NCBI GenBank assembly: GCA_905221605.1
Contig: CAJNDS010002530.1
Coordinates: forward strand, 62,001 to 126,000
Length of the DNA stretch: 64,000 nt
Origin: Symbiodinium natans
Taxonomy: Eukaryota > Sar > Dinophyceae > Suessiales > Symbiodiniaceae
Direction of reading: 5' to 3'
Shown here: positions 23,790 through 35,258 of the stretch, piece after piece
Position numbering within the stretch: the stretch's first letter is position 1
Layout: each line of letters begins with the position of its first letter
The notes under the pieces: generated by a model
The model's input: only the letters and a program-made list of their open reading frames with translations
Databases searched by the model: none
What the model was told of the DNA's origin: nothing
Translations under genes and position numbers: made by a program

Positions 23790-24240
23790 GTCCCAAGCGA
23801 ACAGGATTTAGGAAAAGGATCTAGGTAACAAAACTTAAGGAACAAGATGTTGGGAGCAGGAATTCTAGTGGGAATAAGATCTAGGGAATACGATTTAGGG
23901 ATCCCGCTCTTTAGGATTTGGCGGAATTAACGACGACCCGCCCTATCGCTTGTGCAATAGGATTTGGGGAATCAGATTTGGGATCCCACTCTTTAGGCCT
24001 TAGCGAAAAGGATCTCCTGTTTAGGGATGTAGGGAGGACAAATAGGGATCTCGCTAAGTAGGATTTAGTGACAGGATTTAGGGAATAGCGCTCATTTTTG
24101 AAGATTTCGGGCTCTAAGAGGGCTCTCCTCGCTAGGATCTAAGGACGAGGGAATAGGATTTAGGGAATTAAACTAAGCAAGATTTAGGAAACCAGATTTA
24201 GGGGATGCCGCTCTTTAGGGCTGAATAAAAGGACCTAGGG
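23790..24240. repeat. Degenerate gatttaggga-type repeat
   Basis: Fifteen or more diverged copies of a unit near aggatttagggaat, several containing tttaggg, interleaved with a second phrase cccgctcttt-agg. No open frame of interest on either strand. Confidence 0.8.
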
Positions 24241-24440
24241 GATAGGTTTTCTTTTTAACTTTTATGATTTTGGGATTTGGGCTCTCCTTTGTAGGCTCTG
24301 ACTCTCTTCGTCTCTTCTCCTTCTTCTTCTTCTCTGTCTTCTTCCATCTCTTTTTCTCCTGCTTCTTCTTTCTCTTCTCTCTATTCTTTTCCCTGATCTT
24401 GACCCCCTCTTTAATCTTCCGTCTTCGATGCCGGGCCCGG

Positions 24441-24470
24441 CCGACCAAGCACTTCGAGGTGCTTGGTCGG
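24441..24470. repeat. Perfect 12-bp inverted repeat (hairpin)
   Basis: CCGACCAAGCAC at 24441-24452 and its exact reverse complement at 24459-24470 flank a 6-nt loop (ttcgag). A CT-rich block precedes it. No run of T follows that would suggest a transcription end signal; the role is unknown. Confidence 0.85.
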
Positions 24471-24479
24471 TCCTCAATC

Positions 24480-26480
24480 TTCAAACTGGGGCCCAATTCA
24501 AAACTGAATCGGGTCCGTACAGACTCCATCCATCTATAAAATTCATTCAACATGTGGCATACAGCAATGGAAATAACCGAGGCTAAATCTTAGCATGTGT
24601 GAGCGGAAAAGTGGTCCTCTGTGTCCCGATTGGAGTACAACTGCTCCGAATTCGTCCTATGCCTAAGCCCTCAGATTGCCTAAAACTCGAGTCATTGAGA
24701 GAGCAGGGACTACCGGTGCCAACCTTCATCAAGTAGTAGGACTTCTGGGCAAGGCCCGTGTACACTTCGGCAGGTCCCGCCTCTCACGGTAGGGTTGCCA
24801 TGCGATTCCCGACGGCAGATCAGATCAAATCTCAGAATCTTAGAGGTGCGGCTTACATCGGCTTGCCTTCCACTTCTCCGGAAGATCTGATGCCCGCATC
24901 ACGGATCTGGGTGCCAAGGCCTGCGCTGAAGTGCCGCGCGTTTTGTGGACAAGCCTGCCGCCTTTTCTGAAACTATGTTACTTCAACTTTCTACTGGTGA
25001 CAAGCTCAAGCATCTGACACTGCGAGCCAAATTGTCACATGCAACCTTCGCGCGCCAGTTTGTGAAGGCCAGATGTTGATATAGTACGGCAGCTACCTCC
25101 GGAAAGCTTGAGGTGGGCAGCTTATTAAATTCACACTTTACTCTACCTGTGGTGTGGTTGGGGAGCTTGGAAGTTTGCGTTTAGGTTCAGGGTTCAGGGT
25201 TGGTTTCGGCTTACTGTTTAGATAAGTTTAGAGTCCAGAGTTTGGGGCTAAGGTTGACGAAAGCTAGACAAACGCCGGACAACGTCCCCTGTACCCAAGA
25301 CGCCACACATGCTCTGCTACATGGTGGAGAGAAGTGTGTGTTTTCCGATTGCCCGATCATAAACATGAAGACTTTGGCATCATGGCAAGCCCAAGGGTAG
25401 CAGAAAAAGCTTTCAGGAGCATTGCGGATTCAAATCCTCACAATAAGGGGCCAAAGAAAGCTAGAATCAATGTTTAAGGGGGCAGCCCATTAACTAATTG
25501 ATTTTTCAGGGGTTGCTTGTTGACCCACCTGAACACTAGAGAGAAAGGTTGTAAACGACAACTCTCGCAAGCTCCAAGGAGCTAGCTTTCGTGACAGAAG
25601 GTTGCTAACTTTCAAGAAATTCATTGGGAGCTGTCGCCCGTCCATGCTGCTTCCAAAACCGCACCCGACATTTCCAGCTGAAGAGACAAATCATGAGGAC
25701 AATGATCTTACAAAGCCCATTGCGAAGTGGAGTTGTCATGGCTTTGCGTTGACTTGACTTCCTGGCTTGCGGGGCACTCAGAACTGCTTCTAAATGGATG
25801 CGTCTCGGCATGTACGTACCGGCTTCTAGGGCTTGACGTGGAGTTGACTCTGTCAGTGTAAGGCAGCTGCCACGAAAGCAGTCGATCCTGAGCTGAGCAG
25901 CACTGCAGTTTTCAGCACTCGGGAAAGTGATCTCTGAACTGATGAACTGAGACATGTGCTGAGCAGTCTTCTGGGCCTAGAAGTACTCCAAGCGATCTGA
26001 CCTCATGGGCGATACCGCTTGTGCGGCAAGGTCGCACAGAAATTTAGGGTCCTCAACATGCACTTTTACTGTCACCACCTGCTTGTAGAGCATAGGTGCA
26101 TGTCGAAACAACCTTGGGCCTTATACCGCAGTCAGTTCCAGCCTGGCCTGCAATGGCTCGAAAACTAAATCCGGATTTCAGAAAGTGGCAGATCTTCAGA
26201 TCTCCAGTGTCCAAGATTCACTTGCATAACAACTTTCAATGAAAGAGATAGGTTGAATCTGTCCCCGCCCAGCTCGTATTTTAGCGCACAGAATGGTCAA
26301 TCTAGAAGGCTATGCGGCTACTTCAGCAGACGTTCCACGAAAGCTACAGCCGGGCAGCACCAGGACCCAACAAATGCCAGCGACCCGTCATGACAGATCC
26401 GATGACAGGTCCAAAATTATGCACATACATATATATATATGTCGATACAACCTGATCTGAAGCATCCGACTCCCCACTGC
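24480..26480. other. Stretch without a supported gene
   Basis: A minus frame at 25605-25955 contains a hydrophobic segment (IIVLMICLFSWKCRVRFW) and could be a membrane exon, but nothing anchors it. Otherwise I see nothing assignable. Confidence 0.4.
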
Positions 26481-26482
26481 AG

Positions 26483-26640
26483 GCCTACAGTACCAAGATT
26501 ACCGAGGCACTCTCGACGGCCTTGAACTTGAACGCCGGAACGCGTTTGGTGTTTTCGTCACTCAATTTGCACTACGCAACTGCGTTGCTGACAGCATGGT
26601 CGGGCAGGACATCTACGGCATGCTGATGGCTGCAGGCCAG
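26483..26640 (+). CDS. Isolated plus-strand exon, unknown product
   Basis: A 158-bp exon between a pyrimidine-tract acceptor (ccccactgcag) and a consensus donor (CAG/gtaaat). It encodes LQYQDYRGTLDGLELERRNA followed by GVFVTQFALRNCVADSMVGQ. Codon choice and the clean splice signals make it one of the more convincing exons, but I found no partner exon and no family. It is among few plus-strand exons in the window. Confidence 0.65.
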
Positions 26641-26649
26641 GTAAATAAG

Positions 26650-29440
26650 AGAGCGTGGTCTTGAGCGGAGGGATTTGGTTAACCTGCTGACTCAACACGT
26701 GGTATCGTGCTGGGCAGCTGGCTGAGCTGCCAAGCAGGCGAGGGAGTGAGGTGGGTTGATGTTTCCAGCATGTGCATGTGTTCCAACTGCATCTCTGGAA
26801 CTCTTGGGTCGTTTGGGCCGCTATGGACCGCTACTCAAGATGACTCAAAATGAGATGACGGCGATATCACATGCGTGATACAAGAAGTGGCCAAGCAGAG
26901 ACTCAGCCATTCTGAGATTTTCCTGACATGCAAGGCTTGGGATACTGGCGGGGTGTCAGTGACGACATGTTGTCGCTCGACATGGCCGGCTGGCCGGCAA
27001 TACAAGAGCAAATAAATCCTTGCTGGTCTAAGAAGGGTTTCCTCCCTAACTACAGAATCCAGACAAGTGCTCAGAGCTACCATGCTTGCAGTTGCTCCTG
27101 GTAGGCCAGTGGCTGGATCATGTGGCAAGTGACATGCGCATCGCTATTGTCAATTGTAGCACAGACGGCTTCGCGCGGAAAGCAACGGTGCATGAGAAAT
27201 GCCACAGCAAAAGCCCCTGCAACTTCACATTGGTCACGCTAGGCAGACTCTAAACCAGGTACCATGCTTGCCCATGTCTAGTTTGGGGCATGGACAACTG
27301 TCCACCCAAGCCGTGGCCGATGCAGGCCAGGCTCGAGTAGCACACTCCATGCTTTGAAGTGGCGTTATGGCAATTTCTGTCTGATGATGCAACCCAGACA
27401 AGCAGTGTGAGAGCGGAAGTTGGCATGCCGAAGTTCACCGGCGAAACGTTCAGTCAATCGTCTCATGCTGCGCATTCTTTGAACAGCAGCCTGATTTCTT
27501 TGATCAGCCGAATTGACCTATCTGATTCTGAAAGTGGTTGTGTGGTCTCGAGCCCAACAAGCTGGCATCAGTCCTTCACTAAACATACTAAACCGTTTCA
27601 ACATGAACCAACCGCTCTCCGCCAGAACGTTTCTAGCTCAGCTCAATCATGGCCGGCGAAGGAACGGACTGGGCTACCTGCTCCAATCTGCTCCACACAT
27701 CTCCGCTTTAAGAAGTCAACCACCCGCCCTGTTGCAAAAGATGTGTGCGAAACAAGCTCCTGATGTCGACGAGCTCTGTGGAGAAGTCGCGCGTGTTTCC
27801 GTCCGATGTGACCTCGGCCATAATACTTGCATACTTGCATGTGCTTTTTCACGCCAATCAACAAGCTAGCAATCCATAAGCGAGCCAGCAATGCTTTGAC
27901 ATCTCTTGGTGCAACGAAAGCACTAAGTTGGACAGGCCTGGTGGGAGCAAATTCTCGGATGAGTAATGACAGTCGGTATTGTCATTCCTGACAGCCCTCA
28001 CTCATGGAGACCTTTCTCAGACATACTCCGGCACAGTGTGTATGCTGCTGACAAACTGAGCGTTTTCGGAGAGCACAAATACGCCCAGGATCGTTTTCCA
28101 CCGAGCAAATCAGCTGTCACGAATCCCCACGACTTGGGAGGGAGGGCACCCCTTGAAATGTTTGGTGGTCAGTTGGTGGTTTTCCGGCGTCCTTGCCAAG
28201 AGACGCCGGACCTTTTCTGTACCGCTTGCTCTCTGCAAAATGTGACATAGCAGGACTTAATGCGGGAAAGAATATGGCTCTGCGGCCTTTTTTCGGGCAT
28301 CTTTGCTTTCGGGACGTTGGAAATCGCATCCTCGTCACTGTCGCTTTTTGACGTCTGGGTTCGCTAAATGCGAAAACATCGCCGCTTTTGGAGGTCGGGG
28401 TTCACGATTTCTGGAGGACATCCGGAGCTCTGGCAAACGTAGTGCAAGATGTACAAGGAGCACGTCCGGAGGTCCATTGGCTCGTCGACCTTTGGAGCTC
28501 CCAGTGGCATCGACATCGTTGTTGAAGCTGATCGTCAATGTCTTCCTCGTGTCTGGAGAGCTTGACATGCTCTTCCGTCCCCATGTGGTCTCGCACTGTC
28601 TGGGATATATGCATATATACATATATACGTATATACATCTATATGACATATATACATCTATACATATATATACACAGAATTATCACGACTCATCGCGAGA
28701 CATGCCGCAATCTTCCTTTGCAGGCGTTTCCATACGCCTAGGATAAGTCTAGGGTCATTATTCTTTCCACTGAGCAGAAACAATTATACCACTGATCCCG
28801 GGCCGCCAAACCAACCCAAGGAGAGGTTCTAGTGGGAGGGTGCAAATGTGCAAAGCGTGTCTAAAGTTCAAAGGATGCCTTCTGCAGTTCCCGCTGAATC
28901 TGTCATGGCGCTGCTATGCGCGAATAAGCTCTCTTAGCACCGACGATCGAGTTTGCCACAGAAGAGCACAATGCGCCCAAGCAAGGCAACCTAACATTCG
29001 CTTCAGCCTTGGCTATGTGGTCTAAGTCCCTTTTGCAAGGACCATAAGTTCACGCGATTGGAATTGGGTTCCCCGGCTCGAACTACCACGGTAAGGTAAC
29101 GGAACGCCCCCGTGACACTTGACCGCCGCCGATATGTAACCTTTGCCTTCCTGACCACCGTCAGGAATTTGCCGGGCACTTGGTGAGCCCAGAACAGATG
29201 GCACATGAGTGCCCCTAACTGGTACCAGCAAGTCTTGCATGGTCAGGAGCCAGGCCGAGGCGGGCCACGCGCTGACACAGTGCTTGAGCACTAAATAGAT
29301 ACCTGAAGCAGGCCTGGCAGCCTACTGTAGTGCCATGTGTGAACTGTGTGAAACGTTAACTGCAGGAAAGAACACGGCAGCCTTGCAGTTTTGGTGCAGC
29401 GTGCCGAAAGAGGCATGCAATGTTGCCTGCAGCTGGCCAG
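26650..29440. other. Unresolved stretch
   Basis: Scattered frames, for instance plus-strand 28005-28200 (LGGRAPLEMFGGQLVVFRRP) and minus-strand 28335-28570, look partly protein-like but lack joins. An alternating TA tract lies at about 28605-28675. Confidence 0.35.
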
Positions 29441-29441
29441 C

Positions 29442-29828
29442 TCATCTTGTGTGAAATTCAGGGAGGTATATTAGTATATGATACGTCTTAGCTGCAAAAC
29501 ATCTGGGATGTGAGCTGAGGATTTCATGAGCGTCTGCCGCCGACATTTCGAGGGAGGTCGTGACTGTCATGGCCTGAGAATGTCCCTCTAAAATTTCTGC
29601 GCTTTCTACTTGAACAGATAGCTCAGCCTCCCACACTGAAACAGCCACTGCTTCGAAGCTGTGAGAATATATCAGACAGCAAGCACAGGGGCGGAAGCGC
29701 CTGTCCAATCCGTCCACACTGACAAGGGTGACAAGCGGATGCCTACAAGAGTACCCGATCCGATGGAGAGAAGCCTTCTCCAGCAAAGGAAGCAAGCGAT
29801 CTGCATCCGTGCCCCTATGTTTGGACAC
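29442..29828 (-). CDS. Unknown protein, long open exon region
   Basis: Open minus frame ending at 29442. It includes LLPLLEKASLHRIGYSCRHP, LVTLVSVDGLDRRF and an acidic segment VQVESAEILEGHSQ, after which a GC donor (CAG/GCCATG) is possible. The rest, TVTTSLEMSAADAHEILSSH, may be coding or intron. Mixed composition suggests a real exon; no family recognised. Confidence 0.5.
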   Translation of the reverse strand: MSKHRGTDADRLLPLLEKASLHRIGYSCRHPLVTLVSVDGLDRRFRPCACCLIYSHSFEAVAVSVWEAELSVQVESAEILEGHSQAMTVTTSLEMSAADAHEILSSHPRCFAAKTYHILIYLPEFHTR

Positions 29829-30103
29829 TCGAAGTTTGCCTTAGCGGCTTAGCGTTAGCACCGCAAGAACGTTGTCTCAAAGCTGGACCACAGCTCAGGG
29901 CTGGCACGTGGAACTCGGGAATCCTGTCGGTTTGATCCCACACCGCACTTCGCGGATATCGGAGGTCTTGCGGGCCATGAGGAAGATGCCTTGGTCCGAA
30001 CATTTACCACGCATATTCCACGTTGCTGGTGAAAAACATCGCAAACCACTAGATAAGCGGTCCGGCCGTCTTGGCACCTTCCGCAGGCACGTTCTCAGGC
30101 TTT

Positions 30104-30249
30104 CTAAGCCTCAGCTCTATCATGCTTGCAAATGTTGATGCCCGCTACGCTTCCCGACAAGTCCTCGACATTCTTAAATACAGCACGTGAACTCACAGCT
30201 TGGACCAGTGGCAGCAAAGAGAGGTCATATTGCTTGGGTCCCCGGATAC
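30104..30249 (-). CDS. Probable terminal exon, unknown protein
   Basis: After a pyrimidine-rich acceptor (gtttttcag) at 30250 the exon encodes IRGPKQYDLSLLPLVQAVSS, then VFKNVEDLSGSVAGINICKH, and stops with TAG at 30106-30104. Length fits phase (2 + 48 codons). No domain recognised. Confidence 0.5.
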
Positions 30250-30849
30250 CTGAAAAACAACACTCGCAGCTTGGAACGTCTGGCAGCACGTGTGACCATG
30301 TGTGGCTTACGAACATGCACAAAGTTACAGCATGCAGCATGGCGGACACTCCCTTCCCGCACGACGCATCCTGGCATGATTGGAGAATGCTGACTTCTTG
30401 CTTTGCTCCGACATGAGAATAAGCGTTGACACTGAGATCCATGCCACGATGAGGTCATCTGCACCATCTGCCTTTGCATACTTTGCGATTCAGCGTGCGC
30501 TCTGAGGCGTGGCAACAATGTTTCCACGCCCTACTCCACCATGTCGTCACACTCTTGCTTTTGCTGCAGCGGCCTTTTGGGTTCTGGTTGGTCCTAAGAG
30601 TTGAGCGAATGATCTCTGAGGGGTCTTCACGTTAAACTTTTGCAGCCTGTCCTCCATCCTCAATACATCTCAATACTGCACAAACCTGTACAGAGTCCCG
30701 CAAACAAGTGTCCCCCGACAATCCTGAGAACGGCACGGAAGCGTACCTTTATGGCCGTGCTCGTACCTCCGGTTCGGCCACGCTCGGCTGCGCAATAATT
30801 AGGCTCCAACAGTACTTCACCCCATGTGACGGGCAGACGGCATGGTCAC

Positions 30850-31253
30850 GAGTGCAACTTGGATCGCAGGTGTGCAATTTCGTCTCTAAGGGCCTGTTCC
30901 TGCGTCAGTTGCGGATACCGCCCGCCAGTATCTGCATACGTCTGCCTTCCAGCAATCCAGGCCGGAGCGGCACGCTCTTCGACCCATTGAAAGCCAGCTA
31001 CTGGCTCCTATCGCAAGTTGCAAGGTGGTGGGGAAGAGGGAGGGGGAGGCGGGGTGGAGTCAAGCAAAATGCTGCAAAACAAGTCAGGTCAAGTCCTCAC
31101 ACTGCGCATCCACATACTCACTTTGACCTCAGCCGCCACTGCCACATGCAACAACTGTCTTTGAAGACATATTATGATGTCACATACTTGTCCAGACTCT
31201 GGACCATGCTGAGATGCCGACGGAGGATCTGTGCATCCGGATGCATCTCGTGT
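30850..31253 (-). CDS. Unknown protein, two convincing exons
   Basis: Exon 31253-31184 encodes HEMHPDAQILRRHLSMVQSL (then DKY) and ends at a GT. Exon 30997-30850 encodes GFQWVEERAAPAWIAGRQTY, continues LTQEQALRDEIAHLRSKLH with heptad spacing of a short coiled coil, and ends at a GT. Their phases do not join directly, so at least one exon between them is missing. Upstream the frame runs into a 10-bp tandem repeat. Confidence 0.6.
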
Positions 31254-31283
31254 CTGGCAAGGCGAGGCTTGCAGACGTCTCTG

Positions 31284-31349
31284 AATGCTTCGCATGGCTT
31301 CGCATGGCTTCGCATGGCTTCGCATGGCTTCGCATGGCTTCGCATGGCC
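31284..31349. repeat. 10-bp tandem repeat, about 6.5 copies
   Basis: Perfect head-to-tail copies of cttcgcatgg. Because ten is not a multiple of three, it reads through three frames as a 10-residue peptide repeat (SHAKPCEAMR on the minus strand); I do not claim that it is translated. Confidence 0.95.
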
Positions 31350-31958
31350 GCTGGGTCTCTGGCGATGATCCCTTGGCTGCCTTGCAAGTGACTAAGTGAA
31401 AGTCACTTTATGTGCCGGGCAACTGTGTCAAGCTGCTGAACACACATTCGATCGCACCTCCAATGCCTGCCCAGCTTACGAGTGTGTCTAGTGGCCTACT
31501 GTAGCAGTGCCGTGCACCGGATTCCCTTTACAGTACCTTACCAAGCCCATCTTTGCAAGAGTGACTACAGGCACTGAGTTTAAGACAGCCGTTGCTTTCG
31601 GAAAAGTGCTGCAGATACACAGCGCAGTTGTAGACACATCTTTATGCGTCGAGGTGACTGGCATGCACGGGCCCGCAGCAGGGCAACAGAAGCTGACGCG
31701 CCAGCCCCCAAAGAGTTCAACAGGCAACACAAACACCCGAGCGATGCGAGCACCACACAGGGCCACCACACAGGGCCACCACGGACAGCGCACTTCATAG
31801 GTGACTTCAGTGTACCCTTCAGCTTGCAGCAGCTTGCAGCAGAAATTCATTGATTAAATTCTGTATATATTCGTTCATTAAGAACTAGCTAACTAGTCAG
31901 TCACTAGCTGGCCACACCATATCACAACAATCTCACAGCGCGGCACAAGCTCACTTGC

Positions 31959-32534
31959 CTCGTTCTGGGCTTCGACCTGGCAGTTGTCGTGAGAGCGCTT
32001 TGGATGCTGCCCTCTTGAATGTCCCATGATGTCCCATGCCTGCTTGGTCAAAGCCTGCACCTGGTCTGCCAAAGCCCTGCACAGATCCGCGCAGGACGTG
32101 CTTGGTTCAGCCAAGTTCTCCCTATGACGTCTGCTCAGTACATCTCAGGTCTGCTCAGTACACTACCCGCCGGTCCTGACAGTACTTCCAACCTTCTGGA
32201 AGGTGTCTCTCAAGTCCTCGCGTTGGCCGACACCTACCCTGGATGGACCAACGGATGCTACCAGACTGAGTGGGTTTGCCACGTAGTCCTTCTCGACTCT
32301 GCGCAGGATCAAGGATATCTCTGATGCATGTCTGGTTTTCTCATGTGCCAAAACCTTGCGAAGGCACATGCCACATGGTGTGGGAGAAGCCATGAGAGGC
32401 CATACAAGAAAGCTGCAAAGGACTGTGTGCCTGGTTCATGGCAGCATGCATGCGCGAGATTTGAGAGACCTCGGGGCATTCAGACGGAAGAATTCGACAC
32501 TTACGTCGAGGTTTCCCACCACTGACAAGACAAG
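31959..32534 (-). CDS. Unknown protein, several in-phase exons with an 18-bp microexon
   Basis: Exon 32354-32238 reads VLAHEKTRHASEISLILRRV, then EKDYVANPLSLVASVGPSR, and has a consensus donor gtaggtg. Exon 32117-32040 reads NLAEPSTSCADLCRALADQV and ends in a GC donor. Exon 31976-31959 is only 18 bp (VEAQNE) and its donor GCAAGT is the textbook GC-type sequence. All are phase 0. An upstream exon 32534-32505 (LVLSVVGNLD) ends at gtaagtg; whether it joins directly is not shown. More exons probably lie near 32870-33050 (VEFFVCDILRLIPVGAHEA). The protein is helical and soluble; no family recognised. Confidence 0.7.
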
Positions 32535-33059
32535 CTGTTGGGATTCTGGTTGTGCTGAATTGTTGCAGTTGAAGTGGGCCAGCGATGGCTGATGTAGAGC
32601 CTCTTTCACACATGCAGTGACACGAACAGTTCAACACACCCACAAAGCCTACTAAAACTTGCTGTGCCGGACAGCGTTCTATGCTGTTGGATAAGGTCTC
32701 TTGCAGTGCAAAGGTATACCCATGTTTACCCCACAGGGAATACGGATAATTAGTTCTGAGCCTGACATGTCCGGATCGTTATGAACAAGTGTCGCCGTGG
32801 CATTCTTCGTGGACGGCTGGTCAGCTGGAACTTCAGACTCCCTTGAATACGAAGCTCAGATAGTCACGTTTGTAACGACACGTCTTGCTAAGCGTGCAGC
32901 CATGCGTTCACTGGCTGCAGACCTGCCTGCCTCATGTGCACCGACGGGAATCAATCGCAAAATGTCGCACACAAAAAACTCAACACAACCGCTGCTCAGC
33001 TGATCAACTGATGTCAGTGGCCTCCGTGCCGTGCTCCCACATTGGATCCACCTCAAGGT

Positions 33060-35258
33060 GGGATCAAGTTCCTAGCATTTCCAAATTTCAACCCTGAAGA
33101 GTAAAGGTAGAGGAGCGCGCTGTGGTGGACCAGAGCTGACTTGAAAGATCCTGTGACAACGCGTGACAACCGCAAACATCGATTAGGTCATGCAAGGTTC
33201 TACAGTGCAAAAAGGTCCTGGTGGCCGGACAGTGTGTCTCCCTGTGAACTCGTTGACGGCTTCCAGCTCCTGCAATGACACCGACCGTGTGACGATGCTT
33301 GCATTGGTAGTACATTGATGACACAGGAAATGGCTTCTCAGAACAGTGAATCATTTTGCACCACTGCATGCAGACCTGTCCTTTGGTTCCGCACTTCCGG
33401 CATCGACACCATGTTGGTCCGTGGCCGTTGCGTCTTCTGAAGCTGCTTTCTTTCGCCCACGACAGCATCTATTTACCATATTCGTCTCGGCCTCCGGCCG
33501 AAAGGCGTCTGGACCAGGATTTGGTCTCCTTTCCAACCGGTCCACCTTCGCCCTCTCCCCCCAGCCTTGCGGGACCTGCCAAGTTCGCCTAGGGGGACCG
33601 CAGTCGAATGCTACAGGAAGCCTCCTTGCAGGGCGTTCCCACAAACATTGCACCATGACGCGCCCCTCCACTGACCCCCTAACGCGCAAGCCTCCCTTTC
33701 ATACGTCCCCAAGCTCACTTACGCTGTTGGTGTAAAGTTGTTTGTCGGCGTCGTTTTCCTCCGCGGTTTTATTCGCTTGGCCTCAAGCATAGTGCACTCG
33801 GGGAGCAGCTTTCACTCCCAACTGACCGTCGCAGCCGGCCCTATGCGGCAGCATGTTGAAAGGTTCGTAAGGCGCGCGCACAGAGTGCTGCAAGGTCAGC
33901 AGCATACATGTCACAAGAAAGTGCTACCGAAAGGACTCAAGAGAAAACAAACTTCATCTCACGCAGCCAAGCTCGACGACGCTGCCACTTACGCTGCCTT
34001 CTTCCGCGATGCTGTCTAAGCCACGCATCAGGATGGAGTCTGAGATCATTCAGGTCAGCGGGTGATTCCGAATCCGTTGACGTGGACAGGGGACAGTGGT
34101 TGGAACTAGCAATTGACTCAGGGCAAAAACACCTGGATGTCAATGCTGACCTGATGGGCCCATGTGCCCTCTGTCGCGCGCCAACATAAAAGTTTGCTGC
34201 ATGTTGCCGTCGTCATACATCATGCGTGCCCAGAGCCCCAGCCGGCTTGCCCCAAGCAGGTGCGATCAAGGTCCCCAACCCAAACAAGCAAGTGATGAGA
34301 GACGAGGTGAACGTTTGCAAGACCTAGTAGCAAGCGGCCAGCTTTGCGCTGAAGGAAGTCCAACAGGAGTCCAACCATCGTGTCTGGGTATTGGTTGGCG
34401 GCAAAGCCACAACCAAGCACCACAGCACAGGCTCCACGTAGAGGAGCCAGAGGCGAACCAAATGGGCCAAGGGAACGTGGTTCACACGTCCCCATCCTAC
34501 CAAGATGCCGGTTTTGCGAATGATTTTCTCACCCTGCACCGCTTGGACCGTTGACATGCGCGTCCCGTGGCTTGGGCCGGCCCGGCAGCCGAGGCGGCGG
34601 GGCTCAGGCGTATAGACAATTATACTGTGTGAGTACATTAAAGGGGTATGCCGTCTATAACTTCTAAGAAGTACTTCCGTACCATGGCTGAGTGATTGCT
34701 GCTACACTGTTGGACAGGTGGTTGCTTGTGTGTGTGCGTGGCAGGAATCACAAGCAGGCCATGCGCCGCTGAATGCTCGCAAGTTAAGCGGAGCTACCTA
34801 GCTTTATGAAGAGTTGCGACGAGAAGCAGCCTCCATGACTCAAGTTCGTGTTTCCTGCATCCAGCGAATTGGCGTGTTGTCGCGTAGATTCACACAACTC
34901 TCAACATCTTATTCAAAGAACAAACCGAAGGCGCAGACGGGCTCGAGATGGCTTGAGTCTATGGTGCAAGCGACAACTCCATGACACAAACATCTCAGCA
35001 TTAACGCTTCGCTTTCGGTGGGATGATTCGCAACATGGTACAGCACCCCGGCATGAACGGTGTCAAGATGTATCGAGCACAAATGACATGGTGACCTTTT
35101 TGGGTTCTCCCGAGATAGCACGTGGTTATACCTCCGATGAAAGTGCTCTCACATTAAATACTTTGGTGAAAGCACGGATCACCGGCATTGCTTCGATGAA
35201 GTTGCTGCAAAGATTTGCAAGGGCAGTGTTCAGCTTGGAGCTGTTGAGGCTTAAGACC
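33060..35258. other. Unresolved stretch downstream of symplekin
   Basis: It holds a plus frame ending at 34019 (KKVLPKGLKRKQTSSHAAKL, very basic) and a Pro/Arg-rich minus frame at 33351-33689. Either could be decayed mobile-element or gene sequence; I found no reverse-transcriptase or integrase motif. From 34560 to 35258 I see nothing. Confidence 0.35.

Noticed and set aside
30708-31391. 227-codon plus frame
   Set aside because: Overlaps convincing minus exons and reads through the decamer repeat.
33351-33689. NPGP motif in a Pro/Arg-rich minus frame, as in 2A-type or retroelement ORFs
   Set aside because: Upstream residues do not match the 2A consensus and no reverse-transcriptase motif lies nearby.
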